Below the pieces are notes generated by a model. That model worked only from the letters and a program-made list of their open reading frames with translations, ran no database searches and was not told the DNA's origin. Shown piece after piece: positions 37,185-49,704 of a stretch of DNA of 64,000 nt. A program made the translations under genes and the position numbers. The number at the start of each line of letters is the position of its first letter. The first letter of the stretch is position 1. The stretch is from Zerene cesonia (lineage: Eukaryota > Arthropoda > Insecta > Lepidoptera > Pieridae): the NCBI RefSeq assembly GCF_012273895.1, contig NC_052112.1, forward strand, positions 10,144,102 to 10,208,101, given 5' to 3'.

Positions 37185-37245
37185 GGGTTGTCTGGTAGAG
37201 ATCGCTACTTTGCCATAACCGCCTTTAGCTAATTATTTAATTTTT
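37185..37245 (+). repeat. LINE 3'-end remnant
   Basis: GGTTGTCTGGTAGAGATCGC and CATAACCGCCTTTAGC match the block at 16317 and, reversed, 61065. Only the terminal part is present. Confidence 0.45.
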
Positions 37246-38479
37246 TTTCGCCTGTATTTTATTTGTTTTTGTATACAAAAAACAATTTTCATTCATTTCA
37301 TTCATTCAGACTATCTTTTTCCTTGACTACATGGACAAACCTATGGGTGGAAAGCTAGTTAGGAATAATACGTAATTTTTTTGCTATGTCAGCATAAATG
37401 AAAATCATTTATTTCAGCAATATATAACCAAATCACCAAACCCAAGTTAATGGACATCCTGTATAATCAGGTTATATAATTAAGTGGCGTGTATGACCCT
37501 TGTCACTTTGGTGGTCCTTCGTGTTCTGTGGCACTTGATAGATCGATGGGTTTAACGTCAAAACGTCAATGCTAATTGTGTTAAAATGGGACTGAAATAT
37601 TGGCTAGAAGTTTGGCGTACGTGGGTATCTTGCCAGGCACTATGTTATAGTCCCTACCATGAGATTTCTAACAAGCTGGCTGATGAACATAACTATTTAA
37701 TGTATAGCGACACGTTTTGAATCGCGCAAGTGAAATGTTTTCGCCACAGAGAAGATTCCATCCCAAACAATCAACAATCCTAAACCAATCTACATGACTG
37801 AAGTACTATCATCCATGAAAGTTTTACTAACGTTAAAAAAAGCATATATTTCGACTTGTTCTGTTTAACATTGAGGAGAAATTATAACAAGGACAACTGT
37901 ATTATAATTATTTGATTTGTTTGTAAAATATTGAGATTTTAGCGAAGTAATCAATAACTATTAGGAAGACTTCGAAAATTCCTTCACAAGCAGATACGTA
38001 TATCATTCCGGATCACAGACCGCATCTAGTACTCGCAACTAGTTTTCATTCCAATAACCTAGAACTGTTCACACAAACAAATGATGAAACCCATCACCTA
38101 GTACTAACCTTAAATCTGAGCGCATGCTTGATCCCACACCCAAATGGGGAAGACATGTCGATTAAATCCGACGTATAATCAAATGTTCCAGCCCAATTGC
38201 GTTGCTTTCGACATTGGTGAAACATAACTGTGGCTTAAAGCGTTTTGGATGCATCAATTTGAATATTTAGGAGTAAACGCAGCATATGCGATTGTGTTTC
38301 AGAAGACGTTCTGACTATTATTGAAATGAAATAGGGAATTTGCTTTTAATTAGAATAGACGCGATGAATTTGAGTTCTGTTGGTTGGAAAGAAATGGCAT
38401 GATGGGCAGCTATCTGGTTCCACTTTAATATAAGACCACTCAGGAAATAAAACATTTTAAATCTATCTGTGAATTACCC

Positions 38480-38657
38480 ACATCGTCATTGCTTAAAACG
38501 GTGAAGGAAAATATCGTGAGGAAACCGGGAGGTCTAGAATCAAAAGGTGGACGACATGTGACATCTGTCAACCCGTACTTGGCCAACGTGGTGGATAATG
38601 GCCTGAACCCTCAAAGGAAGCCTATATCCTAGCAGTGGGAACAAATATAAACTGAAG
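38480..38657 (+). repeat. tRNA-derived SINE, 3' part
   Basis: It runs from GCTTAAAACGGTGAAGGAAA through CAACCCGTACTTGGCCAACG to CCTAGCAGTGGGAAC. It matches the body of the 11953 SINE read in reverse; the head and most of the tail are missing. Confidence 0.7.
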
Positions 38658-39484
38658 TTGGTGTAGATAAATAATAAAATATGTATCTTATTGTCTGTAA
38701 GTATAAAGAGAAAAAATAACATTTGTAATTGGCACTGAAATAAATAGCATAACCTGTTACAACAACCGGAAGGAGAATAAAACTCGGGAAAAGTTTGCGA
38801 CAAATGAAACAAACTTTACAATTATTACAATAGCAAATAAATTGTATCCCTTGAAAGATCTTTTCGAGAATGCTGACTTTTCAAAATACATTTTCTTCAA
38901 AGATTTGGCGCAACGTTCATTTTAATGCATACCGTTTGTAACAATGATAGCTAGTTAAATTTAATGACATAGGGTATAAAAGTTACTGATTGTCCATCTG
39001 ATTCTTTATGACTGAAATTTGTAAAGTAATAGAGGGATAAGCTTAACGAAACATATTCAGAAGTCATGTTTGTATTTAAAGAATAATTATCGAACGTTCG
39101 ACTCAATCAAAATATCGTTTTCTGGAACTGAATTAACTGGTATGCTATTTAGAGAAAGGAACACAAATATGAAATTAATTCCGTATGTCTGTGTCTTCTT
39201 CACGTCTAAAACACTGAACCGATTTGGATGAAATTTAGTATGGTTAAACCCGAATGGGAACGGAAACTATCTTTTTCTTTGACTACGCCCGAAACTCTCA
39301 AATACCAGGACTGTAAAAACAAACCAAATAATAGTGTTTTCTTGTGTTTGGTTTTACGAGAGTATTATACATTTAGAATTTAAAGACTTTTAAACGGATT
39401 TTAAACGCGATTTATTCATCATATTATTAACCCGGCGTTTCAAACACCTTACAAAACGTCGAAACGTCGGATTAGTACTACATA

Positions 39485-39508
39485 TCTTATACCTTTAAAC
39501 GAGCAATT

Positions 39509-39550
<42 letters not shown>

Positions 39551-39842
39551 TATATATATAATTGGAATCTCGGAATCGGCTCCAACGATTTTCATGAAAT
39601 TTAGTATACAGGGGGTTTCGGGGGCGATAAATCGATCTAGCTAGGAATTTTTTTTAGAAAATGTCATATTCGTGTTTTATTTGTGTTTTTTTTCCTGACA
39701 TCTATTGGTGAATAATAATACTATTTTGCTTCGTAGATAGCTGGACAACTGAAATAACACATAGGCACTTTTTATACCGATATTCCTACGGGATACGGTT
39801 ACGCAGCACGCTTACGCGGTTTCAACCGCGGGTCACAGCTAG
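39485..39842 (+). mobile_element. chimeric Helitron-like element with TA expansion
   Basis: It starts TCTTATACCTTTAAACGAGC and ends GGTCACAGCTAG, with A before and T after. The 3' hairpin CGCGGTTTCAACCGCG is intact and lies 8 bases before CTAG. An internal (TA)n tract at about 39514-39560 is much longer than in the copy at 19455. The last part matches family 1; the first 180 bases do not. Confidence 0.8.
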
Positions 39843-40269
39843 TATTGAATAAATCGCGTTTAAAAGTCTTTAATTTCTAAAAAAACCCAAGGCCTTTCCC
39901 AATGATATATATTTTCAGACAATTTCCCAAAGGGTTGGCATTACTATTGAAAATCTATACAATTTCGTACATCAACAGTTTTATATCAAATTGAAATAAA
40001 ATAACAACCGTCAACATTCTGTCTGATTCGTTACGATCGCAAGTGAAAGCTGCTATTGGTGAAATAGCAAAAAAAATAAATAATATTCAAAGCTGCGAAT
40101 AAAATTGCCGCGTCGAAACGTCGGGATTTTCTGAACGAAATTACCAAACTTTTTTTCCCAATACAGCTCAGTAACTTTCGATGAATTTAGTTGCGAGTGT
40201 TATTTTTTACGTTTCCGTTAATTGAAATGCAAATGGTTTTTTGCATATGACATATGAACAGACTTTTTG

Positions 40270-40512
40270 TTTTGTGTGAGTGCAGCACGATTCGGCACGA
40301 ATTGGGCCAGTTCGCACTGGGGAAGTCCACTCTCCTCCTCGCACCATACTCCCATAGAACGGCGTGAAATAGGATCATGCTTCCTGCATCAGCCCTTAAA
40401 AGTGGATAGCGCATTTGCAGAGGCACTACCTCTGCGAATGTTCATGGGTGGTGGTGATCGCATCAGGCGAACCCCCAGCTCAGTTGCCTGCTATGACATA
40501 AAAAAAAGAAAT
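40270..40512 (+). repeat. poly-A-tailed SINE-like element, first of tandem pair
   Basis: It opens GAGTGCAGCACGATTCGGCA and closes with TTGCCTGCTATGACATA and A7. The interior is shortened compared with 8498-8810. Confidence 0.7.
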
Positions 40513-40812
40513 ACTTCATTCAAAAGCGAGGCAGCCCTTAAAAGAGCGAGCGTGAAATAGCATTCTGCTGTGTTTCGTTCGGTTAGTGGGGGAGCCGGAG
40601 GCCCATATCCTTTTCCTTACCCTTCCCGGTCCTTTCCTTTATTCATATCGCCAATCCTTTCTTAAACCTTCCCAAAAAGTCGGCAATCTATTTGTAGATG
40701 CGCAAGGTCTCCAATGGACCTTATGCCTTTCCAAATGTTCATGGGCGGTGGAAGCGCTTACCATCAAGCGTCCCACCAGCTCCATTGCCGACTATAACAT
40801 AAAAAAAAAATA
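40513..40812 (+). repeat. poly-A-tailed SINE-like element, second of tandem pair
   Basis: Shortly after the previous A-rich tail the body resumes with GCGTGAAATAGCATTCTGCT and runs through GAGCCGGAGGCCCATATCC to TTGCCGACTATAACATA and A10. It lacks the first about 75 bases. Open frames across both copies are not genes. Confidence 0.7.
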
Positions 40813-41559
40813 AACCTTAAATCAATGACAAAACCCTGTACACAATGTATTAGATAAGGACTTAAACTACTCTTTAGGCCCATAAATAAAGTCATAATGT
40901 TAATATCATTAACAATCATAGCAGCATGCGTACTGACATTTTGGCAAAACATATTTCAATAATTGCCCATAAAAGTTCATAAGAAAAGTCGTTTAGAACA
41001 GAATTGAGCTGTAAGCTATCTTATAAGGAATTAAGGAGTTTTAATGTTACGTAATTGCTGTTATAATTTTAGCTGAGAGTCATCTATGTCGGCGAAGTTT
41101 TTACTTTATATTTTTCGGCTTGAAGGGCGAAAGGTCACGCTCCAGTTTATAATTATTTTGGGGGAGTTAAGGCCACTTTATTTCCTAATTACGCATGTTT
41201 ATATACTCCGTGGTGACCTTTCACAAATAACGTACCTATTTAAAAATTCTGTAGGGATTTAGAATGGACACTAAAATGAATAGATTTGGACTATATTTAT
41301 GTTTTTGAGTATTGCAATTATGATAAAAATAGAAAAGCAAGTTAAATATAAAATATTAATTTGAGTAATTTAGTCCAACATTTCTATTGATCTGATTTAT
41401 GAGTGGCAGCAATTTAGTATGATAAATTCCAATTGGATTATTCCGGGCTGGTTGCATGCTACTTGAATAAATGGAGAAAGCGCTATTTCAGCATCCAGAG
41501 TACAGAGTAATATTTTTTAAGCCCTATTTATTTCAGACATCAATTCTTTTCAAATCCCT

Positions 41560-41680
41560 TACTCCTAAAAAGCGAGCAAAGCATTTATAGAGGCACTATC
41601 TCTGGGCATATTCTTGGGCGGCGGTGATCGCTACCATCAGGTGAACCCACCACCTCGCTCGCCCCCTCAGTCATAAAAAA
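41560..41680 (+). repeat. poly-A-tailed SINE-like element, short copy
   Basis: GAGGCACTATCTCTGGGCAT and GGTGATCGCTACCATCAGG match the family. It ends TCATAAAAAA, directly against the Helitron-like element that follows. Confidence 0.65.
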
Positions 41681-41681
41681 A

Positions 41682-41884
41682 TCCTACTAATATTATAAAT
41701 GCGATAGTTTGTAAATATGTATGGATGTACGTTTGTTACTCTTTCACGCAAAAACTGCTGAACCGATTGCAATGAAATTTGATATGTAGATAGCTGGACA
41801 ACTGGAATAACACGTAGGCAACTTTTTATCCCGATATTCCTACGGAATACAGACTATACGAGAGAAACCGTGGGGCGCAGCTAG
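41682..41884 (+). mobile_element. Helitron-like element, family 1, full length
   Basis: 203 bases from TCCTACTAATATTATAAATG to GGGGCGCAGCTAG, flanked by A and T. Inserted at the A-rich tail of the preceding SINE-like copy. Confidence 0.85.
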
Positions 41885-42319
41885 TCTCAATATAAATTGA
41901 TAACTAAACTGAATTGGGAGTAAAAGGATCTTATAGGATCGCAATGGTTCTCCCGTGCTCCAACTCTCCTATACAGTTTCATAAAATCCATACACCAACA
42001 AACCGCGGGGCACAGCTAGTAATACAAAGAAATAAATTCAGTGCAATAAGATGGGAAAAGTATATTATTGTCAATATGAAACTTCTAAAGTAAACGCTAG
42101 ACCCGATATAGTTCCGAAAGCGAATAGCCGCGTTTAATATTAAAATTCTCATGTACAAGTCGGCCAATAACATAGGTTGATGTGTTAACCACAAAATGGC
42201 GACACATAAATTCTCTCACCGAACGTAGCCGTTGGAATTGACTAGGTGTGCCTTGAACGCATTCGTTGTGTAGATAACGAATGCTTTTATAGCAGACGAT
42301 GTTTTATTATGTTTATGAA

Positions 42320-42633
42320 TTATTATTATTATCATCAGCCTATATAATATGTTCCCACTGCTGGGATACAGGCCTCCTAATGAGGGTTTAGGCCATAATC
42401 CACCACGCTGGCCATGTGCGGGTTGGCAGATGTCACATGTCGTCGAACTTTTGATTCTTGGACATGCCGGTTTCCTCACGATGTTTTCCTTCACCGTTTT
42501 AAGCAGTGGTGATGGATAACCACATGTGCAGATAAATTGAAAAATCAATTTATTTCCTGCACGCTCGCCCGGTCTCGAACCCCGACTTATCGATTTTGAA
42601 GTCCGAGGTTCTCACCACTGAGCCACCACTGCT
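42320..42633 (-). repeat. tRNA-derived SINE, full length
   Basis: Head with A box (minus TGGCTCAGTGG) and B box (complement of GGTCTCGAACC at 42571-42581); the body is nearly identical by eye to 56767-57068. The tail is (ATT/ATC)n. The high similarity suggests recent mobility. A minus-strand ORF across it is spurious. Confidence 0.85.
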
Positions 42634-42775
42634 TGTTATGAATAAACAATAATAATGTTTATGAATACATTTGCGAATATGAATAGATGTTTATTATGTA
42701 TGTCTTTATTTACAATTACTACTAGGCTTGTTTTAACAGGTAAGAGGACTAAACGTTTCATATTATATAGAGTTG

Positions 42776-42843
42776 TTTTTTTATGCCACTAGAGGGCATC
42801 TGAGTTCGTCCGCCTGATGTTAAGCGTTCACCACCGCCCATGA
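42776..42843 (-). repeat. poly-A-tailed SINE-like element, 3' fragment
   Basis: TTTTTTTATGCC opens it on the plus strand; GCCTGATGTTAAGCG and TTCACCACCGCCCATGAAG follow, matching 31866. Confidence 0.6.
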
Positions 42844-42849
42844 AGAACT

Positions 42850-45155
42850 TAACTTTTATGTTTTTACTTTTATAAATCCTTTATTATATAATTTAACAAT
42901 CCTCAAATTAATATACATAGTTTATGGATTAGGATATTCGCAAAAAGCTTTGTGTTTTTTTCTTGAAACTACATCACATTTATTACCTTATGGAAGTGAT
43001 GATAACTAAACTAATATAAGAGATATTAAGCCTACGAAACACACTCAGATAAACCTAAATAATAATATGCTTTTATACGAATTGTTTTATATGTTATATT
43101 TTAACAACTACCCGACAACATTAAACTCAAATATTTATTTATTCAAATAATTTTTATCCGCTCTATTATTGTATTTATCAGTTGAGTTATAATGCCATCC
43201 GTTTACCACACTAATGAAAATAAATAACATGTCTAACGACATATCGTACGATGTAAACGGCCCCACGATATGAATTTCCTGACGACATTAGTTCAAATCA
43301 GAGATCTCAGGGGGCGTGCAGATAATATACCGTGGAAATATAATATGAAGAAGCTGATATTCCCTGTATTTAAGATAAAATATACGTTATGCGTTATTTA
43401 CTATATCGTAAGCGATTTATATGAAGATATAGCGGATATAATGGGCCCTGTTTGTAAGATAATTTACATTTGTTATCGTTATATTTCTATATCATTCACA
43501 TATAAACTGCTGAACTGATTTGGTTGAAATTTTTGGTGCAGGTAGGTTAAGGATTAGAATAATATACAGCGTATATCTATCTCTGTTTCGAAGCAGAAAC
43601 TAGATAAAACTAGATAAAAAGTAAAACTTATAATTGGAATAATTGTGTCATATTAATTATCAATAATATAATCATTTACAAAAAAGATTTCCGATGTTCC
43701 TGGGGGTTCCTCAAGTTGTTCCTGTTCCTCAACATTCTAAAATGGGAACAAATTACAATAATTTCCTATCAGCACACAAAGATAAACCCGCAATCTGTTG
43801 AAAATCCAAAGAATTACATGGCAACAAAACCAAAAAAAAAAACATACCCAATTCAACCTCCTCCGATTTTGGAGAAGTCGACTAAAAAGTCTCTATTGTA
43901 AAATATTTCTACCACAAGTAAAAAACAGAACTTCAACTCTGAATCATTCCACAAAGAAACAACATACATTTTACTCCATACATCATAGAGAACCTAGGTC
44001 ATATAGAAAATTAATTTAAAACGCTAAAGTATAAATTACGCAGTAAAAAGCAAAGGCACGTACACGGCACTACGTGTTAATCATTTGATAGAAAAGAAAA
44101 AATAAATCGCTTCAAGCGAAGCTCTATAATTTCATCGTGGAGAATTTCGTTTGGAAATGGAACGTTCTGGAAATATTAACGGAATATTTAAAAAGGGGAT
44201 TCACAGAAATAATATGGAATTGCTTAAATGTATTACAGTTATAGTTGTCATTTGGGGTTAGTAGAAAATCAGCGTCGGTGTCCCGTAAAACTGACTTAAA
44301 TGAATCAAGACCTTTTCTAGGAACATAGTACACATTTCCTTTTGTATTCAATATGTTTTTGTCTCTTTGTGTATTATATAATTACTTTTTGTTGTTCTAT
44401 TGTATTTTGTGTTTGTATTATCCATATTATAATACATTTAAATAGTAAACTACAACCCTGATTTAGTTAATCGTGTATTTCTGAATATTTATTATGTTGG
44501 AAATATTTCAGTTCGTCTATTATTCGTTTTCACAAATAACGATCTAGGCCTCTAACTTCTAAACAATGCAGACGATAAATATAGTAGAAACTCAAACTGA
44601 AACATTTATTTATTAAATTAGACTACTTATAGAAGCACTTTTGAATCCTTATATAATAGTTTTAACATTTACCACCAGTTCACAAAGCAGTTTCTACAGA
44701 GAAGAACCTCTGTAGTTGTAGTAAATACACTAATACAGCTTAAGAACTCCAAATTGAAATCAACAAACGGATCAATAACAATCCCACAGGCAATCCCATA
44801 GTCACAGATAAACAAAACAGACCCGTCAACGCAGTTCAAACATTATTCACCCGGCGTTCTCTATTCGCTATTCATAAACCACCGTCGAACGAAAGCGGTG
44901 CGTAAGGTTGATTCATCTCTGTCTTAGATGCAATTACTTGGGGGCAAAGATTAATCGCTGTTTGTTCAGATGCGGATTCAAAGATGGAAGTATTAACGTG
45001 TTGCGAAAATTATTTCGAACGTTTTGTTTGATTTTGGATTTTACAATCCATATTGTTGGTTTCTGCGTTTTGTTTTTAGTTCGTATTCATAACTTTTAGC
45101 ACTGCTATGTTCGCATAATATTTTATGTTAATAATGTTGTATATCCTATCCTACT
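42850..45155. other. anonymous AT-rich DNA
   Basis: Several short open frames (43270, 43716, 43798, 44124, 44908) show no domain or splice context. No intact repeat was recognised. Confidence 0.45.
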
Positions 45156-45163
45156 ATCCTACT

Positions 45164-45347
45164 TCCTACTAATATTATAAATGTGTCTTTGTTAGTCATT
45201 CACGCAAAAACTACTCAACCGATTGCAATGAAATTTACGTACGTAGATAGCTGGATAACTGGAATAACATATAAGCAATGGATATTTTTATCCCGATATT
45301 TTTACGGGATACGGACATACGCGGGTGAAACCGCGGGGCGCAGCTAG
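45164..45347 (+). mobile_element. Helitron-like element, family 1
   Basis: It starts TCCTACTAATATTATAAATG and ends GGGGCGCAGCTAG followed by T. It is slightly shortened in the 5' third. The start lies in a TCCTAC-rich run (ATCCTATCCTACTATCCTAC). Confidence 0.8.
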
Positions 45348-45894
45348 TTTCTAATAATACCAGCTGAGACGCGCAGTCTCGCCCGAAAACGAATCCGAGC
45401 AAGTATTTCTAAAGTTCACGAGTTATTCTGGTACATAAGCTTCATAACTACAAAATATCGTTAAAATCCGTGGAGTAGTTTCCACGTAAAAGAGTAACAA
45501 AGATACACATCACTATCACGACGCGGTTTTGAACATCTATTCTACAAAATTACCTTCCAAAAACAACTCAAAATTAGTCTCTACCAATATCTCATCAATC
45601 CTCTTAAGCTAATGGATATCACACAATCTCAAATTGACAATACTCCAATAGATAATTCATCTAGATTAATCAATACAAATAGCTAATCGAAAGTAGAACG
45701 TAACGTAGCACGGAAGTTTTCGAGTTGTTGATAGTATCGGTAGCATTAATCAGGATAAGTGTCAATTACGGAGAAATACGAGGGATTCGGTGTTATACTT
45801 GTTTGAACTGACCTGTAGTTAATTGAGGCGGGTAATTGCACATTGTGATGTTGCTATGTTGTAACATTGCAATGTATAAATGTATAATAAAAAA

Positions 45895-46155
45895 ATGGTT
45901 GCCTGTAAAGTCGGTTTTACGGGCGAAGATTTTACGTGACAACGTCTTTTCGTTTAACGTTTCCAACGCCAAGAACGCTCGAGAAAGACAGAGACAGAGA
46001 CACAAGCACGCGGCGATTCAATGCGCCTAATTCTCTAGTGCTGCGCGCGCGGCGGACCGATCATAGTTCGGTGACTCATCGTAACGTTACCGGGCGTTAC
46101 ACTTTTTCATAAGTGACTCCGAGCCGCAACCTAATTTAAGACGTTGTCACGTCAA
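45895..46155 (+). repeat. three-copy DNA element, most complete copy
   Basis: It runs from ATGGTTGCCTGTAAAGTCGG through TACGTGACAACGTCTTT, AGACAGAGACAGAGACAC, GCGCGCGGCGGACC and CGTAACGTTACCGGGCG to TAAGACGTTGTCACGTCAA. It is nearly identical by eye to the reverse complement of 24916-25167, so the family is fairly young. No ORF. Confidence 0.7.
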
Positions 46156-46262
46156 AAATAAATTCTATATTTGAGCAATAATGACCCAATATCAAATAGA
46201 CAATTTTATATGAAAGTAATTCACATATATTATGTGACAGAAATTAAAAATTAAAATGATTA

Positions 46263-46444
46263 TCTTTTAATATATAAAATTTTCGTGTCACAGTTTTCGT
46301 TGCCCTACTCCTCCGAAACGGCTTGACCGATTTTGATGAATTTTTTTGTGCTTATTCGGTATCTATGAGAATCGTCCAACGTCTATTTTTCATCCCCCTA
46401 AAAGATCAGAGTAAGGCAGAACAGCGTTTGCCGGGTGCAGCTAG
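46263..46444 (+). mobile_element. Helitron-like element, family 4, full length
   Basis: It starts TCTTTTAATATATAAAATTT and ends GTTTGCCGGGTGCAGCTAG followed by T. The reverse copy is at 10319-10496. Confidence 0.75.
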
Positions 46445-46489
46445 TTATAATATAATAATTTGACTATTGTACATTTTATCATTTATGTT

Positions 46490-46545
46490 TCATCATCATC
46501 ACCAGCCTATATGTTTCTACTGCAGGGATACGAGCCTCTTACAGA
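46490..46545 (-). repeat. tRNA-derived SINE, short 3' fragment
   Basis: CATCATCATCACCAGCCTAT followed by CTGCAGGGATACGAGCCTC matches the tail end of the 11953 SINE. Confidence 0.6.
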
Positions 46546-46549
46546 ATAT

Positions 46550-48225
46550 CTAATTTAAAAGAGAAACAAAAATAGACGATGATTAAAATTATTTTTGTTT
46601 TTAAAGCATACATACAATCTCTACATACATTATAAATGTGAAAGTAGCTCTGTCTGTCTGTCTTCTGTTCTCTTCACGCCTAATTCACTGAACCGATTTG
46701 GAAGACATAGATATGGTACGAAGATAGTTCAAGGGTTCAAACAAAAGGATTTTCGAAGTAAAAATTATATTTGCAGTTAAAATATTTCAGTAGAAAATGG
46801 ATAATAGCATGTTTAATGTGGCAAAAGATACATAAAAATAATTTCCTATTGATAATCTCACTATACATATGTGAAATTTATTTATTAGTTTGTTTACCAG
46901 TAAATGTTACACGGATAACAAAACAAGTATACATCACATCAAACTTAATGATAAATATACAATTTTTTGTAGTTAAACGCCACATGCAACAAAAACAAAT
47001 GAAAATTACATTATAATGTTATGTTTAAGATTTGAAAATTAAAATAAAAGAAAATACAAATTTCATAAATTTGATCAAAAATATTCCCATTTCAGAATTA
47101 TAATTAGAAACTAGGTCTGACACTTCATTTAGGTCTGACTATGTAGCTCCTACATAACACCTGCGCCGAAAGTTCCTCGTGCAAGCATTTGGACAAAACT
47201 TTCAACTATTCGAATTCCGCTCATTTGATGACAGAGTTAATTATTTTTGTTCATATATTCTTTGTGAAAAAACTGTTTGAATTCTCCAGTATTTTCCAGA
47301 TGAGAAACGACTGCTTTATATGCACTTATTAAAACTTTTCTTCAAAAAGTTGAAGATGTTTTCAACATTAACAGAAACAGTAATAACATATTCATTACAG
47401 CAAGTTGAAGTCGGTGATTGCTGTTTAATGTTATAAATATTTTATACAATACGATGATTAATATTCGAAATAGTATGTTTAAAATATCTATCAAAATTTC
47501 GTATTTACGAAACGGTAGTGAAAAAAGTCATAGATACGTATAATGTGATATCCGAATACATTTATGTTACAGAAAAAAGCATACAAACGCTTTAAATATA
47601 AAAAAATAAATACTCCTCTCGCGAAGCTTGTACAGGACTTAAATATTTGATTACTTCATTCCATTACCCTTTATTTCAGCTCAAGACAATAGATACTCCA
47701 AGATCTTGAATCTAAAAAAGCAATTACCGTTCGCGCAATTTAGTTTGAGAATATTCGAGAATGTTCGAGATGCCCTCGACCATTTATTTCGTTTATCGAT
47801 AATTGTTCTTTTGCATAATTGTTCATCCTCATTCATTAATGTTAAGTACATTGTACTCAATAAATAAGTGGTTATTGAAATTTGATGTTTCTTCTTAATT
47901 AGAATTTGAGTTCGATTAAATGTTTTATTGACTGGTTGGATGCCAATAAAAGTTGACCATGTGTTGAGTTTTTATAAGTATGAAATAAATGTTTTAGCGA
48001 TACGCCGATATAGAATATAACACATAAAATAATACTAAGCTAAGCGATTAATAAATTCCAGATAAGGTAATAGTTTCATATACAATCATGCATTATAATA
48101 AATACTGGTATACGATTATCCAGAACTAAACAGTTTCCACTTGCTTGCACAATAAAATTCGATTAAAACAAAACAATTCTTTAGTGCAAATAGTTCACCA
48201 AAGTTCTCGTGACGTCCTGGGGGAA
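46550..48225. other. anonymous AT-rich DNA
   Basis: At 46625-46700 the phrase TCTTCACGCCTAATTCACTG followed by AACCGATTTGGAAG is a decayed Helitron-like relic. Nothing else supported. Confidence 0.45.
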
Positions 48226-48234
48226 ATAGGACAA

Positions 48235-48382
48235 AATGGATACTTTTCGGCAATCCATTTGAGGAGGCGTAAGGTCAAATGACCGAAGTCTAAACGACCT
48301 AACACCTCTGCAAATGGTTATGGATGGTGGAAGCCCATACCATCAGAGGACCCACCGGCTTACCTGAAGATGATGTAACATT
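48235..48382 (+). repeat. poly-A-tailed SINE-like element, decayed
   Basis: CACCTCTGCAAATGGTTATG and GGAAGCCCATACCATCAGAG match the 3' half of the family at 40513. The tail is lost. Confidence 0.5.
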
Positions 48383-48904
48383 AGATAATGAATAACCCAC
48401 ATTTATAATACAGTTTTTCTCTAAGAAAGCTCATTCATTTCAGTCAATGCGAAATTCGAAGTATGTTCACCCATAATAGAATTTCCTAGAGGCTACAACT
48501 ATCTTTGAAATACTGTGAAGCATGACGAGCAACTATTCCCCGGGATAAACTATCTATCGACGGACATTGACGTATGACGCCCAAGAATTCATTCAACGAA
48601 CCCATCTTTCTATATAGGATATTTCGTTGCCTATTTCTTTTCACATTTGATAGCTGGCTTCGCATAAGAGCGGTGGTAGACGAACGTCTAAAAATATATA
48701 TTGGTTTTTCGATTTTCAAGCAAAAAGGTTGAACATTATTTTTAACAAAATTAGGTCGTATAATTTTGTGTAATTAAAAAGACTGCGCGTGAATTATCAG
48801 AACTATACGAAATTTAAATAGAAACACGGGGAAGGCATCTTTCAAATAAAAAGTAAAAAAATCATCAAATCGTCAGAGGTATCGTCAAGCAGAGGTAACA
48901 AACC

Positions 48905-48952
48905 TAAAAAGTTGAATTGAGAACCTCCTCCTTTTTTAAATTCGGTACAAAA
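48905..48952 (+). repeat. dispersed short repeat (GAATTGATAACCTCC motif)
   Basis: AAGTTGAATTGAGAACCTCC, a CT-rich T run and AATTCGGTACAAAAA match the sites at 2491 and 19912. Confidence 0.55.
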
Positions 48953-49513
48953 ATAAGACTACAATTTAACGAATGTCATATTGTATACCAAATTGTATAA
49001 TTTTTTTTTATATTTTATATAATACAAATCCAATATTACAAACAAAATATAAAATTATTCTCTCTTTAAAAATTCTAGACAAACAACGAGGTCTTGGTAC
49101 GATTTGTGACACAGCTGAGCTAGTGTATCTATGTGCAGCTGAGGTAGCACTAAATGATCTAGACTGCTGTGTAGGTAAAGGAAATGCTTTAGAAATCTAT
49201 AGAGTTTTACCATTTATTGTATCTTTTGAAATATTTGCTTTTGTACTATCTAAATAAAATACAAAATAGACTGCATTAGATGGGTTGTATTCAATTTCAT
49301 ATTTAAATGTTCGAAAGAAAAAAAAAGCGACGCCCATCCTATTTATGACCGTACCAACCGTTGCTTAACATAAACACACCATCAATGATGATTTAAACCA
49401 TCTAGCTATCGCGGTTCGTGAGGTACAGCCTGGTGACAGATGGACGGTTGGACAGACAGATCCCGACTGCCGTTACCTAAACCCTTTGGGTACGGAAGTT
49501 GGAAACCTAAAAA

Positions 49514-49702
49514 TCTCTTATATATAAAAATCAATTGCTGTTCGTTAGTCTCGCTGAAACTCGAGAACGGCTGAACGGATTTAACTTATTTTGGTCTTGA
49601 TATGTCCGTGAAGGTATAGGAAAGGTTTAAAAGGTGAGAACGATAAGGAAAATATGTCGAAACAATATTCTATGGCGTTTCGAAGTTCGCCGGGACAGCT
49701 AT
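49514..49702 (+). mobile_element. Helitron-like element, family 5
   Basis: It starts TCTCTTATATATAAAAATCA and contains TTAGTCTCGCTGAAACTCGA. It ends GTTCGCCGGGACAGCTAT, where the last base departs from the CTAG consensus. The reverse copy is at 21559-21741. Confidence 0.6.
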
Positions 49703-49704
49703 TT

